Position numbers and translations under genes: made by a program
The notes under the pieces: generated by a model
Databases searched by the model: none
The model's input: only the letters and a program-made list of their open reading frames with translations
Told to the model about the DNA's origin: nothing
Source: an uncultured Eubacteriales bacterium
Lineage (GTDB): Bacteria > Bacillota > Clostridia > Oscillospirales > Oscillospiraceae
DNA: 64,000 nucleotides
Direction: 5' to 3'
Assembly: GCA_949293985.1 (NCBI GenBank)
Contig: CASFFN010000005.1
Coordinates: 1-64,000 of the forward strand
Part shown: positions 33,921 to 43,247 of the stretch, one piece after another
Position numbering within the stretch: the stretch's first letter is position 1
Layout of the letters: each line of letters starts with the position of its first letter

Positions 33921-35783
33921 TTGAAAAAACGAATGAAATTTTCCGTGGTGATTTACGCCGTGGTGATGCTTCTGCTGCTGAGCTGGATGCTGGGGGTTTT
34001 TCAGCCGAAAGACGACAACCTGGCCTATTCTCAGATTGTGGAGCTGTTCCGGCAGGAGCAGGTGAGGAGCTTCCAGGTAAACGACCACACCATCACTTTG
34101 TATCTCAGGGAGGCTTACGAGGGGAAGACCACCCTTCGGAGCCGGCTGGCAGACCCGGAGGGATTCCGGCGGGACTTCCAGGCGCTGTTTTTGGAGCAGC
34201 AGGAGGCGGGAATCCTGGAGTCCTATGACTTCGTCGCCGGCAAGGAGATGTCCCCCTATGACTTTGTCCTGCCCATTGTGCTGGCGGGCGGCGTGCTTTT
34301 GATTTTGTGGGTGATCCTGACCAGCCGGGCCTCCCGGAGCAACCCCATGAACGACTTCGGCAAAGCCCGCACCACCCTGGGAAGCGGCCAGAAGAAGGTC
34401 ACTTTCAGGGATGTGGCCGGTGTGGACGAGGAAAAGGCGGAGCTGCAGGAGGTAGTGGACTTCCTGCGAAACCCCAAGAAGTTTGAGGAAATGGGCGCCC
34501 GGATTCCCCACGGCATTTTGCTGGCAGGCGCTCCGGGCACCGGCAAAACCCTTTTGGCCAAGGCGGTGGCGGGGGAGTCCAACGCGGCGTTTCTGGCCAT
34601 CTCCGGTTCGGACTTTATGGAGATGTATGTGGGCGTAGGCGCCAGCCGTGTCCGGGATTTGTTCCAGCAGGCCCGGAAGGTGGCTCCGGCCATCATCTTC
34701 ATCGACGAGATTGACGCCGTGGGCCGGAAGCGCGGCACCGGCCTGGGCGGCGGCCACGACGAGCGGGAGCAGACCCTGAACCAGATGCTGGTGGAGATGG
34801 ACGGCTTCGGCAGAGCCGAAGGGGTGATTGTCCTGGCTGCCACCAACCGCCCGGACATTCTGGACCCGGCGCTGCTGCGCCCCGGCCGGTTCGACCGGCA
34901 GATTTATATCGCACCCCCGGACAGCAAGGGCCGGGAGGAGATTCTCAAAATCCACGCCGCCGGAAAGCGGCTGGATGAGTCGGTGAACCTGCGCACCGTT
35001 GCCCTGGCTACCACCGGCTTCACCGGTGCGGATTTGAGCAACCTTGTGAACGAGGCCGCCATTACCGCCGCCCGGGAGAACCGTCCGGTGATCAACATGA
35101 AGGACCTGAACGACGCCATGATGAAGATTCTGGCAGGCCCGGAGAAGCGGAGCCGTGTCCGCCTGGAAAAGGACCGGCGGCTCACCGCCATTCACGAGGC
35201 CGGTCACGCCGTGGCCATGTATCACCTGCCGGAGCATGACCCGGTGCACCAGATTTCCATTATTCCCCGGGGCCATGCCCTGGGTCTCACCTGGACCCAG
35301 CCCAAAGAGGACAGCGACCACCTGACCCGGAACCAGATGTACCAGCAGATTGTAGGTCTTTTGGGCGGCCGGGTGGCGGAGGCCCTGTTCCTGAAGGATA
35401 TCTCCACCGGCGCTTCCAACGACATCGACCGGGCCTCCAAGCTGGCCCGGGATATGGTGGCCCGGTACGGTATGTGCGAGAGCCTGGGCACGGTGTCTTA
35501 CACCAGCGGGGAGGAGGTCTTTATCGGCAGAGATTACGAAAAGACCAAGAGCTACTCCGAGAAGGTGGCAGGCACCATCGACGATGAGGTGAAAGCCATC
35601 ATCGACCGGGCCTACCGGGAGTGCGAGAGCTACCTCCGGGAGGACGCCCAGAAGCTTCAGCAGGTGGTGGAATTCCTTCTGGAGCACGAAACCATGACAG
35701 GCGAGCAGTTCGCCCGGTGCATGGAAGGCAAACCCATCGGCGAGGCAGGAGACACCTCCCTCTTTGACAGCTACCGGCAGTAA
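33921..35783 (+). CDS. ftsH: ATP-dependent zinc metalloprotease FtsH
   Basis: 620 residues. Membrane AAA+ protease. Transmembrane helices at about 7-27 and 113-131, Walker A GAPGTGKT (about 204-211), Walker [19 protein letters not shown] region, and the zinc site HEAGH (about 425-429) in the peptidase domain. The start is TTG 33921 with AAGGAG 8 bases upstream. Last gene of the block, followed by a strong terminator. Confidence 0.95.
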   Translation: MKKRMKFSVVIYAVVMLLLLSWMLGVFQPKDDNLAYSQIVELFRQEQVRSFQVNDHTITLYLREAYEGKTTLRSRLADPEGFRRDFQALFLEQQEAGILESYDFVAGKEMSPYDFVLPIVLAGGVLLILWVILTSRASRSNPMNDFGKARTTLGSGQKKVTFRDVAGVDEEKAELQEVVDFLRNPKKFEEMGARIPHGILLAGAPGTGKTLLAKAVAGESNAAFLAISGSDFMEMYVGVGASRVRDLFQQARKVAPAIIFIDEIDAVGRKRGTGLGGGHDEREQTLNQMLVEMDGFGRAEGVIVLAATNRPDILDPALLRPGRFDRQIYIAPPDSKGREEILKIHAAGKRLDESVNLRTVALATTGFTGADLSNLVNEAAITAARENRPVINMKDLNDAMMKILAGPEKRSRVRLEKDRRLTAIHEAGHAVAMYHLPEHDPVHQISIIPRGHALGLTWTQPKEDSDHLTRNQMYQQIVGLLGGRVAEALFLKDISTGASNDIDRASKLARDMVARYGMCESLGTVSYTSGEEVFIGRDYEKTKSYSEKVAGTIDDEVKAIIDRAYRECESYLREDAQKLQQVVEFLLEHETMTGEQFARCMEGKPIGEAGDTSLFDSYRQ

Positions 35784-35820
35784 AAAAATCCCGGAAGAAC
35801 ATTCTTCCGGGATTTTTTAT
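35784..35820 (+). terminator. Intrinsic terminator after ftsH
   Basis: Stem TCCCGGAAGAA / TTCTTCCGGGA with a tight loop, followed by TTTTTT (35813-35818). Confidence 0.9.
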
Positions 35821-35826
35821 AAGATA

Positions 35827-36411
35827 ACAGCAGGCACTTTCCCATAAGCACAAGCCAATGTGAAGAGGCAGAAGCCTATAGCTCCCTCCGGGAGGGAGCT
35901 GGCACGGCGATAGCCGTGACTGAGGGAGCCAGCGGGCGGTAAGTTGACGGTTTGCTTTGGGAGTGGTACTTGCTGGTGGTTATCGACACCCGGTTGCAGA
36001 CTTTTAATTTGTTATCCAATCAACCTTCTGCAAGTGCTTGCCAGCAGGGCCTTACTTTCTTGCTCCGGCAAGAAAGTAAGAAAAGTTGTCCGGCTTAAGG
36101 GGGAACAACTCGCTCCCGCTCGAATTGCTCCCCCTTAAGAATCCCCGGGTGGAACCAACCGGGATTGACCCTTCGCTTTGGCTCGGGTGCGGGGATTCAG
36201 CCTCTGCCCCCGTTTTGGGTTGTGGTTTTTGGGGCGCTTCTTTCCCACGCTGTCGATTGAAAGCCTGAAAAAGCCCGGTATCGCACCATAGAACGATACC
36301 GGGCGGGTCAGGGAAAGAACGATTCGTAGAAAGCCATCGTGCGAAATTGACACCGGTGGCACCCCGGCGTGCGAAATCGTCAGCGGCGACTCGCCGCCGG
36401 GCACTGCCCGC
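35827..36411. repeat. Modular intergenic repeat, copy R3 (long)
   Basis: About 585 bases with no gene and the same module order as R1: AGCTCCCTCC/GGGAGGGAGCT, GGCACGGCGATAGCCGTGACT, GTGGTACTTGCTGGTGGTTATCG, the hairpin CTTACTTTCTTGC-TCCG-GCAAGAAAGTAAG (36051-36080), GGCTTAAGGGGGAAC with its inverted match, CCACGCTGTCGATTGAAAG, the terminator hairpin, then CGTGCGAAATTGACACCGG and GGGCACTGCCCGC next to the PAQR stop. The hairpin stem differs from R1 by paired changes that keep base pairing. Confidence 0.78.
36266..36304 (-). terminator. Intrinsic terminator inside repeat R3, serving the PAQR gene
   Basis: Minus strand GCCCGGTATCG ... CGATACCGGGC followed by TTTTTC, about 110 bases past the stop. 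Confidence 0.75.
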
Positions 36412-37086
36412 CTACAGTACATAGAAAAAGATGGAAAGAAACTGTAAAAGGCTGCCCAGAACCACAAAGATGTGGAACACGCTGTGAAACCAGGGGCGCT
36501 TGGAGCCGATGCCGTAGAGAATGGCGCCGACTGTGTAGGAGATGCCACCCAGAAGCAGCAGCACAAAGCCGGGGACGCCGATATACAGGGCGGTGATGCG
36601 CCAGAAGGGGAGAATGGCCCAGCCCATGCCGATATAGCAAATCATGGAGAACACCCGGAACTTCCGCAGGTCGATGGCGGTGAGGGTGCAGGCGACGGCG
36701 GCCAGCGCCCACTCCAGAGCCAGGAGGCTCCAGCCCAGGGCGGGATTCCGGGGGAGAAACGCGCTGATGAGAACGGGGGTGTAGGTTCCGGCGATGAGGG
36801 CATAGATGGTGCAGTGGTCAATGACCTGCATTACCTTCTTGCCGGTGCCCGCCGGCAGGCCGTGATACACGCTGGAAACGGTGTAAAGGGCGATGAGGGA
36901 CAGTCCATAAATCAGCACCCCCAGAATGGGCAGGGGGGCGGCACCGGGGACGGTGCGCACAAGCCCCAGCACCAGCGCCAGTACGCCGAAGCCGCCGCCT
37001 ACGATGTGGGTAATCATATTCATCAGCTCCTCTCCCCGGGTGTAGTTGGGAAGAAGTCTTTGGGACAGGGGAATGCGTTTTGCCAT
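36412..37086 (-). CDS. Hemolysin III / PAQR family membrane protein
   Basis: 224 residues with seven transmembrane helices. The PAQR/HlyIII metal-site motifs are visible: SSVYHGL (about 72-78), DHCTIYALIAGTYTP (about 90-104), and WFHSVFHIFVVLGS near the C terminus. Family members are predicted metal-dependent membrane hydrolases; hemolysis is not implied. Single gene on the minus strand, read toward repeat R3. Confidence 0.88.
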   Translation of the reverse strand: MAKRIPLSQRLLPNYTRGEELMNMITHIVGGGFGVLALVLGLVRTVPGAAPLPILGVLIYGLSLIALYTVSSVYHGLPAGTGKKVMQVIDHCTIYALIAGTYTPVLISAFLPRNPALGWSLLALEWALAAVACTLTAIDLRKFRVFSMICYIGMGWAILPFWRITALYIGVPGFVLLLLGGISYTVGAILYGIGSKRPWFHSVFHIFVVLGSLLQFLSIFFYVL

Positions 37087-37301
37087 AGGGTTACCGCCTT
37101 TCAGGATTTGCCAATATTATACCCAAGACCTTTCCCGTTTGCACCCTCCCGGCGGTTTTTTCCTCTCTCCGGAGGGGATGGACCCCTCTCCTGACAGTAG
37201 AGAAAGCGTGGAGATGGGCAATTTGCATAAATTTAGACGGATATTTTCGGCGCGGGCAAGGGATGTTCACAATAAGTTTCCATGATTTTCGGCGGGAATT
37301 G

Positions 37302-37310
37302 TGCTATAAT
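37302..37310 (+). promoter_or_regulatory. Extended -10 promoter of the CBS-domain gene
   Basis: TGCTATAAT (37302-37310), with no good -35 box. It lies 48 bases before the start codon at 37358. Confidence 0.6.
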
Positions 37311-37357
37311 GTTAATGGCAGGTGAGACTGCCAAAGATGTGCGAATAAGGAGCCGTT

Positions 37358-37774
37358 ATGAATAACAATATATTGTTTTTCTTGACACCGAAGGCTATGT
37401 GTTCCTTCGTTTATGACGATTTCACCATCCGGCAGGCGCTGGAGCGGATGGAAACCGCAGGCTATGCCGCCCTTCCTATCCTGAACAAGCGGGGAGAGTA
37501 CCGGGGCACGCTGACAGAGGGCGATTTGCTCTGGGCCCTGAAGAATATGTGCTACATGGATATGCGCCAGGCGGAGGCCCGGAAAATCATGGAGATTACC
37601 CGCCGGAAGGACAATGTGCCGGTGCGGGTACATACGGGAATGCACGAGCTCATCAGCCGGGCCAGCACCCAGAATTTTGTCCCGGTGGTGGACGACAAGG
37701 ACGCCTTTATCGGAATCGTCACCAGAAGGTCCATTATGCAGTACTGCTGCCAGCAGCTTTTCCCGGAAGATTGA
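37358..37774 (+). CDS. CBS-domain pair protein
   Basis: 138 residues made of two CBS motifs (about 5-65 and 78-135), with YAALPILNKRGEYRGTLTEGD and FVPVVDDKDAFIGIVTRRS. CBS pairs bind adenosine nucleotides and regulate partner proteins; no fused effector domain is present here. Likely a small cytoplasmic energy or nucleotide sensor. Own promoter and terminator, so a single-gene transcript. Confidence 0.88.
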   Translation: MNNNILFFLTPKAMCSFVYDDFTIRQALERMETAGYAALPILNKRGEYRGTLTEGDLLWALKNMCYMDMRQAEARKIMEITRRKDNVPVRVHTGMHELISRASTQNFVPVVDDKDAFIGIVTRRSIMQYCCQQLFPED

Positions 37775-37793
37775 TTCCTTACAAAAAAAGATA

Positions 37794-37826
37794 CCGTGCC
37801 GGAGTCTTTGCTCCGGCACGGTTTTT
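37794..37826 (+). terminator. Intrinsic terminator after the CBS-domain gene
   Basis: 11-bp perfect stem CCGTGCCGGAG / CTCCGGCACGG, loop TCTTTG, then TTTTT. Confidence 0.9.
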
Positions 37827-37896
37827 CGGTTCTGTAATCCATATTGGGGCCAGGCGGTAAGCCTGACCCCAGCATGGATGATAGAACCGTTTTTCG

Positions 37897-39786
37897 TTAC
37901 TTTTGGGCGGGCTTTCCGGTGTAGAGCTGGTAGTACCGGCCCTTTTCCTCAATCAGCTGGTCATGGTTGCCCCGCTCGATGATTCTGCCGTGTTCCAGAA
38001 CCATGATACAGTCGGCGTTTTTGACCGTGGACAGCCGGTGGGCGATGACGAAGGTGGTTCTGCCTGCCATCAGCCGGTCCATGCCCTCCTGTACCAGAGC
38101 CTCGGTGCGGGTGTCGATGGAGGAGGTGGCCTCGTCCAGAATCAGCACCGGGGGATTGGCGACCGCCGCCCGGGCAATGGCCAGCAGCTGCCGCTGACCC
38201 TGGCTCAGATTGCCGCCGTCGCCGGTAAGCATCGTGTGATAACCCTCCGGCAGACGCTTCACAAAGCTGTGGGCGTTGGCCAGCTTCGCCGCCTGGATGC
38301 ACTCCTCGTCGGTGGCGTCTGGACGGCCGTAGCGGATGTTATCCAGCACCGTGCCGGTGAACAGGTGGGTATCCTGAAGCACCATGCCCAAAGAGTGGCG
38401 CAGATCCGCCTTTTTGATTTTGTTGATATTGATGCCGTCGTAGCGAATCTTGCCGTCGGCAATGTCGTAAAACCGGTTGATCAGGTTGGTGATGGTGGTC
38501 TTACCGGCGCCGGTGGAGCCTACAAAGGCAATTTTCTGACCCGGCGTGGCGTACATCTTGATATTGTGCAGCACCAGCTTTCCTTCCTCGTAACCGAAGT
38601 CCACATCGTCGAAGGTCACATCACCCTCCAGCTTCTTGTAGATGATCTCGCCGGACTTGGTCTTATGCTTCCAGGCCCAGATTCCGGTGCGTTCTGCGCA
38701 CTCCGTCAGGTTGCCCGCCTCGTCCTCCCGGGCGTTTACCAGCTGGGTAGTGCCCTCGTCGGTTTCCGGCTTCTCGTCCATCAGGGCGAAAATCCGCTCC
38801 GCGCCCGCGATAGCCATGACCACGGAATTCATCTGCTGGCCAATCTGGCTGATGGGCTGGGTAGAGCTCTTGTTCAGGGCGATAAAGCTGATGAGGGTAC
38901 CCAGGGTCAGGCCGAACAGGCCGTTCAGAGCCAGAATCGCGCCGATGATGATACACACCACATAGCTGATATAGCCCAGGTTGCCGTTTACCGGCATGAC
39001 GATGTTGGCAAAGGCATTGGCCTTGTAGGCGCTGTCCCGCAGTTCATCGTTGAGCCGGACAAACTCCTCCAGGTTCTTCTCCTCGTGGCAGAATACCTTG
39101 ACCACCTTCTGCCCGTCCATCATCTCCTCAATGTAGGCGTTCACTTTGCCTAAGCTCTTCTGCTGAGCGGAGAAGTACTTCCGGGACTTGCTGCCGATGA
39201 AGCCCATGGCACGGGTCATCACCCACACCATAAACACCGTCCAGATGGTCAGGGGGATGTTCATATAAATCATGCTGGCAAAGGTGATGACCACCGTCAC
39301 CGAGGAGTTGATGAGCTGAGGGATGCTCTGCCCCATAAGCTGCCGCAGGGTATCCACATCGTTGGTGTAGACGGACATGATGTCCCCGTGGAGGTGGGTA
39401 TCAAAGTACTTGATGGGCAGGCTCTGCATATGGTTGAACAAATCCACCCGGATGTTCCGCATTGCGCCCTGACAAATGGTCACCACAATCCGGTTATACA
39501 GAAAGGAGGCCAGAATGCCCACGGCATAAAAGACGATGAGCTTTACAAGCGCTGCCGACAAAGGCCCGAAATCCGGGTTGGGTACCCCAATCAGCGGCAC
39601 CACATAGTCGTCCACCAGAGTCTGCATAAACAAAATGCCGTTCAAGGTGGAAATGGCGGAAACCAAAATGCACACCACCGCCACGAAGGAGGCCAGCTTG
39701 TAATCCCGCAGCATATACCCCAGAACCCGCTTCAGGACAGGCCAGGGATTGCCCTCAAATTTTGCGCCATAATTTCTCTGATGCAT
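37897..39786 (-). CDS. ABC exporter subunit with canonical ATPase site
   Basis: 629 residues: six-helix transmembrane domain (about 20-330), a short inserted segment (about 345-385), and an ATPase domain (about 390-629) with Walker A VGSTGAGKTT, signature NLSQGQRQLL and Walker B LILDEATSSID with catalytic Glu. Forms a heterodimer with the upstream gene, 3 bases away. Resembles multidrug-type heterodimeric exporters; substrate unknown. Confidence 0.88.
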   Translation of the reverse strand: MHQRNYGAKFEGNPWPVLKRVLGYMLRDYKLASFVAVVCILVSAISTLNGILFMQTLVDDYVVPLIGVPNPDFGPLSAALVKLIVFYAVGILASFLYNRIVVTICQGAMRNIRVDLFNHMQSLPIKYFDTHLHGDIMSVYTNDVDTLRQLMGQSIPQLINSSVTVVITFASMIYMNIPLTIWTVFMVWVMTRAMGFIGSKSRKYFSAQQKSLGKVNAYIEEMMDGQKVVKVFCHEEKNLEEFVRLNDELRDSAYKANAFANIVMPVNGNLGYISYVVCIIIGAILALNGLFGLTLGTLISFIALNKSSTQPISQIGQQMNSVVMAIAGAERIFALMDEKPETDEGTTQLVNAREDEAGNLTECAERTGIWAWKHKTKSGEIIYKKLEGDVTFDDVDFGYEEGKLVLHNIKMYATPGQKIAFVGSTGAGKTTITNLINRFYDIADGKIRYDGININKIKKADLRHSLGMVLQDTHLFTGTVLDNIRYGRPDATDEECIQAAKLANAHSFVKRLPEGYHTMLTGDGGNLSQGQRQLLAIARAAVANPPVLILDEATSSIDTRTEALVQEGMDRLMAGRTTFVIAHRLSTVKNADCIMVLEHGRIIERGNHDQLIEEKGRYYQLYTGKPAQK

Positions 39787-39789
39787 GGT

Positions 39790-41562
39790 TTACGCCTCCT
39801 TTCCTTCCGGTACCGCGTCCGGGGTGGGGCCGTCGAAGTCGCCGCCGCCCTGGGTCTGTACCTGGTAAATTTCCCGGTAAATGTCGTTGTTCCGCAAAAG
39901 GTTTTCATGGGTATCAAAGCCCGTGACCTTGCCGTCGTCCAGCACCAGAATCCGGTCCGCGGACTCGATGGCGGAAACCCGCTGGGAAATGATAATCTTG
40001 GTCACATCGGGAATCTCCTCCCGGAAGGCCCGGCGGATCCGGGCGTCGGTAGCCGTATCCACGGCGCTGGTGGAGTCGTCCAGAATCAGCACCTTGGGAT
40101 TTTTCAGAAGCGCTCTGGCAATACACAGCCGCTGCCGCTGTCCGCCGGACACATTGGTGCCGCCCTGCTCAATCCAGGTGTTGTAGCCATCGGGGAAGTT
40201 CGTGACAAAGTCGTGGGCGCAGGCCTTCTTACAGGCGTCCACGCACATCTCCTCCGTGGCCTCCGCATTGCCCCACCGCAGGTTGTCCAGGATGGTGCCG
40301 GAGAACAGCACATTCTTCTGAAGCACCACAGCCACGCTGTTGCGTAAAAACTCCATATCGTAGTCCCGCACATCTACGCCGCCAACCAGCACGCTGCCCT
40401 TATCCACATCGTACAGACGGCTGATGAGGGACACCAGGCTGGACTTGCCGCAGCCGGTGCCGCCGATGATGCCGATGGTCTCACCGGAGTGAATGTTGAT
40501 GTTGATGTCCTCCAGCACCTCCTCGCCGCCGGTATGCCGGTAGGAGAAGTGGACATTGCGGAATTCCACGCTGCCGTCCTTCATCTCGTGGATGGGCTTC
40601 TTGGGCTGCTGAATATCGGGAACCTCCGACAGTACCTCCGCCACACGCTTCATAGCGGCAATGCTCATGGTCAGCATGACGAACACCATGGAAAGAATCA
40701 TCAGGGACATGAGCACATTCATCACATAGTTGAATAGGGAAGACAGCTGCCCCGGGGTAATTTCTCCCACCACCGCGGACTGGCCGCCAAACCAGGACAG
40801 GCCCACCATGCAGCTGTAAACGACCGTCATCATAATGGGGCCGTTGAGGGCGACCCGCCTCTCGGCCTTTACGAAGAGCTTATACAGATTGTTCGCGGAG
40901 TTATAGAACTTTTCCTTCTCGTAATCCTCCCGGACAAAGGCTTTCACCACCCGGATGGCGGATACATTCTCCTGAATGTCGGCGTTCAGGTCGTCGTATT
41001 TTTTGAACACCTGGTTGAACAAAGGGATCACCGTGCTGATGACCAGCGCCAAGGCGATCACCAGTACAATTCCCGCCCCTATAAAAATGGTACTCAGCCG
41101 CAGGCTGATGGTGCAGCACATGATAATGCTGAACAGGAACATGAGAGGGGCCCGGACGGCCATACGCAGGCACATCTGGTAGGCATTCTGAATATTGGTC
41201 ACATCCGTGGTCAGACGGGTGACAAGGCCCGCTGTGCTGAACTTGTCGATGTTGGAAAAGGAATAGGTCTGGATTTTGCCGAACATGGCCTCCCGCAGAT
41301 TGCAGGCAAGGCCTGACGATGCCATAGCGCCGTAGCGGCCTGCCAGCACGCCAAAAACCAGGGCCAGAAAAGACATTACCAGCATCAGAGCGCCGTAGAT
41401 CAGAAGCTGATTCAAATCTCCGGCCCGGATGCCTTTGTCAATGACCAATGCCGAGATAAACGGTATCAGTACCTCCATCACCACTTCCCCCGCCGTAAAC
41501 AGGGGCGTCAGCAGGGAGGCTTTTTTATACTGCTTCACCTGGGCTAAAATCAATTTAACCAT
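39790..41562 (-). CDS. ABC exporter subunit with degenerate catalytic glutamate
   Basis: 590 residues: transmembrane domain (about 15-310) and ATPase domain (about 335-575) with Walker A GGTGCGKSS and signature NVSGGQRQRL. Walker B reads LILDDSTSAVD, where the catalytic Glu is Asp. In heterodimeric exporters one composite ATP site is usually degenerate, and this subunit is that half. AGGAGG precedes ATG 41562. The operon is divergent from a LysR-type regulator that may control it. Confidence 0.88.
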   Translation of the reverse strand: MVKLILAQVKQYKKASLLTPLFTAGEVVMEVLIPFISALVIDKGIRAGDLNQLLIYGALMLVMSFLALVFGVLAGRYGAMASSGLACNLREAMFGKIQTYSFSNIDKFSTAGLVTRLTTDVTNIQNAYQMCLRMAVRAPLMFLFSIIMCCTISLRLSTIFIGAGIVLVIALALVISTVIPLFNQVFKKYDDLNADIQENVSAIRVVKAFVREDYEKEKFYNSANNLYKLFVKAERRVALNGPIMMTVVYSCMVGLSWFGGQSAVVGEITPGQLSSLFNYVMNVLMSLMILSMVFVMLTMSIAAMKRVAEVLSEVPDIQQPKKPIHEMKDGSVEFRNVHFSYRHTGGEEVLEDININIHSGETIGIIGGTGCGKSSLVSLISRLYDVDKGSVLVGGVDVRDYDMEFLRNSVAVVLQKNVLFSGTILDNLRWGNAEATEEMCVDACKKACAHDFVTNFPDGYNTWIEQGGTNVSGGQRQRLCIARALLKNPKVLILDDSTSAVDTATDARIRRAFREEIPDVTKIIISQRVSAIESADRILVLDDGKVTGFDTHENLLRNNDIYREIYQVQTQGGGDFDGPTPDAVPEGKEA

Positions 41563-41597
41563 ACAGTATCCTCCTATTATTTTGGTTATCGCCTGCT

Positions 41598-41626
41598 ATT
41601 ATAAGCTTTTTCCCCTTGAATGTGAA
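41598..41626 (-). promoter_or_regulatory. Promoter of the ABC exporter operon
   Basis: Minus strand TTCACA (41626-41621), 17-base spacer, TATAAT (41603-41598). Its -35 box abuts and overlaps that of the divergent promoter. Confidence 0.75.
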
Positions 41627-41644
41627 TTCAGAATATGTTATTAT
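41616..41644 (+). promoter_or_regulatory. Promoter of the LysR/ogt operon, with downstream direct repeat
   Basis: TTGAAT (41616-41621), 17-base spacer, TATTAT (41639-41644). A direct repeat TTATTGATAA occurs at 41641-41650 and 41658-41667, overlapping the -10 box and the leader, and may be bound by the regulator. Confidence 0.65.
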
Positions 41645-41679
41645 TGATAAGAAAAAATTATTGATAAAGAGGTGGTTTT

Positions 41680-42609
41680 TTGAATACCTTTCAGCTGGAA
41701 TGCTTCCTGGCGGTGGCGGAGAATTTGAGCTTTGCCCGGGCCGCCCAGCAGCTGCACATCACCCAGCCAGCCGTTACCCAGCAGATTAAGGCGCTGGAAA
41801 AGGAGCTGAACGCCAAGCTTTTCGCCCGGTCTACCCGCAGCGTCAAGCTCACCCGGGAGGGGGCGGTGTTCCTCTACGATTCCCAGCATATTCTGGCCAT
41901 CGCCCGGCGGATGACCGACCGGTTCGCAGCAGCGGAAAGCTCCACCATGAAGTTTTTGTCTGTGGGCTGCTACAACTATATCTGTCTGTTTCTCATGATT
42001 CCTGTGATGGAGTCCCTGAAAGCCCAATTCCCCATGCTCCATCCCCGGCTGCCGGTGCTGCCCTTCAACCACATTTACCGGCTGCTGGACGATGAGGAGC
42101 TGGATGCGGTGGTGGCCTTCCGGGAGGATTCCTCTGTCCGGGTAAGAGCCGCCTATCAGGAGCTGACCCAGACCCCTCTGGTCTGCCTGTGTCCCCTGGA
42201 CAACCCCCTGGCCCGGAATGCGTCCCTCACCCTGAAAGACCTGGAGCAGGAACTGCTGGTGCTGTTCAACCCCACCCGGGCTCCCTACCACATCGGACGG
42301 ATTCACGGGGAGCTGATGGCCAACCGCCAGCCCGGGGAATTCTACTTCTGCGAAAGCGAGCAGGCCATCATGGTGCTGGTGGCGGCAGGCTATGGGGTTT
42401 CCATCCTGCCGCAAATTCTGGTGCCCCAAAACACCCGGGTTGCAGCCATCCCCATCCGGGACTGCCCGCCCCTTTCCTTTGGCATCTACTACAAGTCCAT
42501 GGAAAACAATCCCACCTTGCAGGAGTTTATTGCAGGGATGCGGGCTTCCTTCCAGAAGAAAAAGTCCCTGCCTCCTCCTGCCGATGACTACCAGGAGGTG
42601 CAGGAATGA
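41680..42609 (+). CDS. LysR-family transcriptional regulator
   Basis: 309 residues. N-terminal winged helix-turn-helix (MNTFQLECFLAVAENLSFARAAQQLHITQPAVTQQI, given only as landmark for residues 1-36; recognition helix about 29-45) and a periplasmic-binding-like effector domain (about 90-295). The start is TTG 41680 with AAAGAGGTGG upstream. Divergent from the ABC exporter, so it probably controls that operon and itself. Effector unknown. Confidence 0.9.
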   Translation: MNTFQLECFLAVAENLSFARAAQQLHITQPAVTQQIKALEKELNAKLFARSTRSVKLTREGAVFLYDSQHILAIARRMTDRFAAAESSTMKFLSVGCYNYICLFLMIPVMESLKAQFPMLHPRLPVLPFNHIYRLLDDEELDAVVAFREDSSVRVRAAYQELTQTPLVCLCPLDNPLARNASLTLKDLEQELLVLFNPTRAPYHIGRIHGELMANRQPGEFYFCESEQAIMVLVAAGYGVSILPQILVPQNTRVAAIPIRDCPPLSFGIYYKSMENNPTLQEFIAGMRASFQKKKSLPPPADDYQEVQE

Positions 42610-43076
42610 GGATATCCGGGGTTTATCCCTCCCCTTTGGGGGAGATTCTGCTGACAGCGGACGAAATCGGCCTGACAGATGTGCGGTTCGGAGAAACCGG
42701 CTCCGGGGCAAAAAGGGAAATCCCCCCGGCCCTTCTTCCGGCGGCCCGGTGGCTGGATGGGTACTTTGCCGGGGAACAGCCCGGGGAGACGCCCCCGCTG
42801 CACCCGGTGGGCACCCCCTTCCAAACCCGGGTGTGGGCGCTGCTTTCGGAAATCCCCTACGGAAAAACCTGCACCTATGGGGACATAGCCCGGCGCTTGG
42901 GCTGTCCGGGGGCCGCCCAGGCGGTGGGGGGCGCCGTAGGCCGAAACAAGCTTTCCCTGTTCCTTCCATGCCATCGGGTTGTGGGCGCCAACGGCAGCCT
43001 TACCGGCTATGCCTGGGGCCTTTGGCGGAAAGAATGGCTGCTGAAGCTGGAAAGGGAAAACCGCCGGGAAGGGTAA
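42606..43076 (+). CDS. ogt: Methylated-DNA-protein-cysteine methyltransferase
   Basis: 156 residues. Suicide repair protein moving O6-alkyl groups from guanine to its own Cys. The active site PCHRVVGANG (Cys about 121), the helix-turn-helix segment YGDIARRLG and the helical TPFQTRVWALLSEIPYGKT are present. It starts inside the LysR stop (ATGA overlap). There is a short N-terminal domain and no Ada regulatory domain. Confidence 0.92.
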   Translation: MRISGVYPSPLGEILLTADEIGLTDVRFGETGSGAKREIPPALLPAARWLDGYFAGEQPGETPPLHPVGTPFQTRVWALLSEIPYGKTCTYGDIARRLGCPGAAQAVGGAVGRNKLSLFLPCHRVVGANGSLTGYAWGLWRKEWLLKLERENRREG

Positions 43077-43126
43077 CCGGCCGGGCAGGGATCGATTTGC
43101 ATTTTTGCCTTTGGCAAAAATAGAGG

Positions 43127-43174
43127 CTGTCTCCAGTGTGCCTACTGGAGACAGAACCTGCCCTGGCAGGTTCT
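43127..43174. repeat. Two overlapping perfect hairpins after ogt
   Basis: CTGTCTCCAGT / ACTGGAGACAG (43127-43137 and 43144-43154) followed by AGAACCTGCC / GGCAGGTTCT (43153-43162 and 43165-43174). The two stems share two bases, so they are alternatives at the junction. There is no T run, so this is not a standard terminator. A small TTTTTGCC/GGCAAAAA hairpin precedes them (43102-43120). Confidence 0.55.
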
Positions 43175-43208
43175 GCTACTATGGGTTCGCTCCCGGTTTT
43201 CTGCGCAT

Positions 43209-43245
43209 AAAAAATCCCCGGAAGGGTGCTGCCCTTCCGGGGATT
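43209..43245 (-). terminator. Terminator of tRNA-Leu
   Basis: Minus strand stem ATCCCCGGAAGGGC / GCCCTTCCGGGGAT type hairpin immediately after the CCA end, followed by TTTTTT (43214-43209). Confidence 0.85.
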
Positions 43246-43247
43246 TC

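Noticed and set aside
33153..35687. Open frame of over 800 codons opposite ftsH
   Set aside because: Shadow of the ftsH coding strand; composition and lack of motifs are those of antisense frames.
36135..36566. Possible gene in repeat R3
   Set aside because: The frame covers the repeat modules and the antisense of the PAQR gene; similar frames are broken in R1, so it is not conserved as protein.
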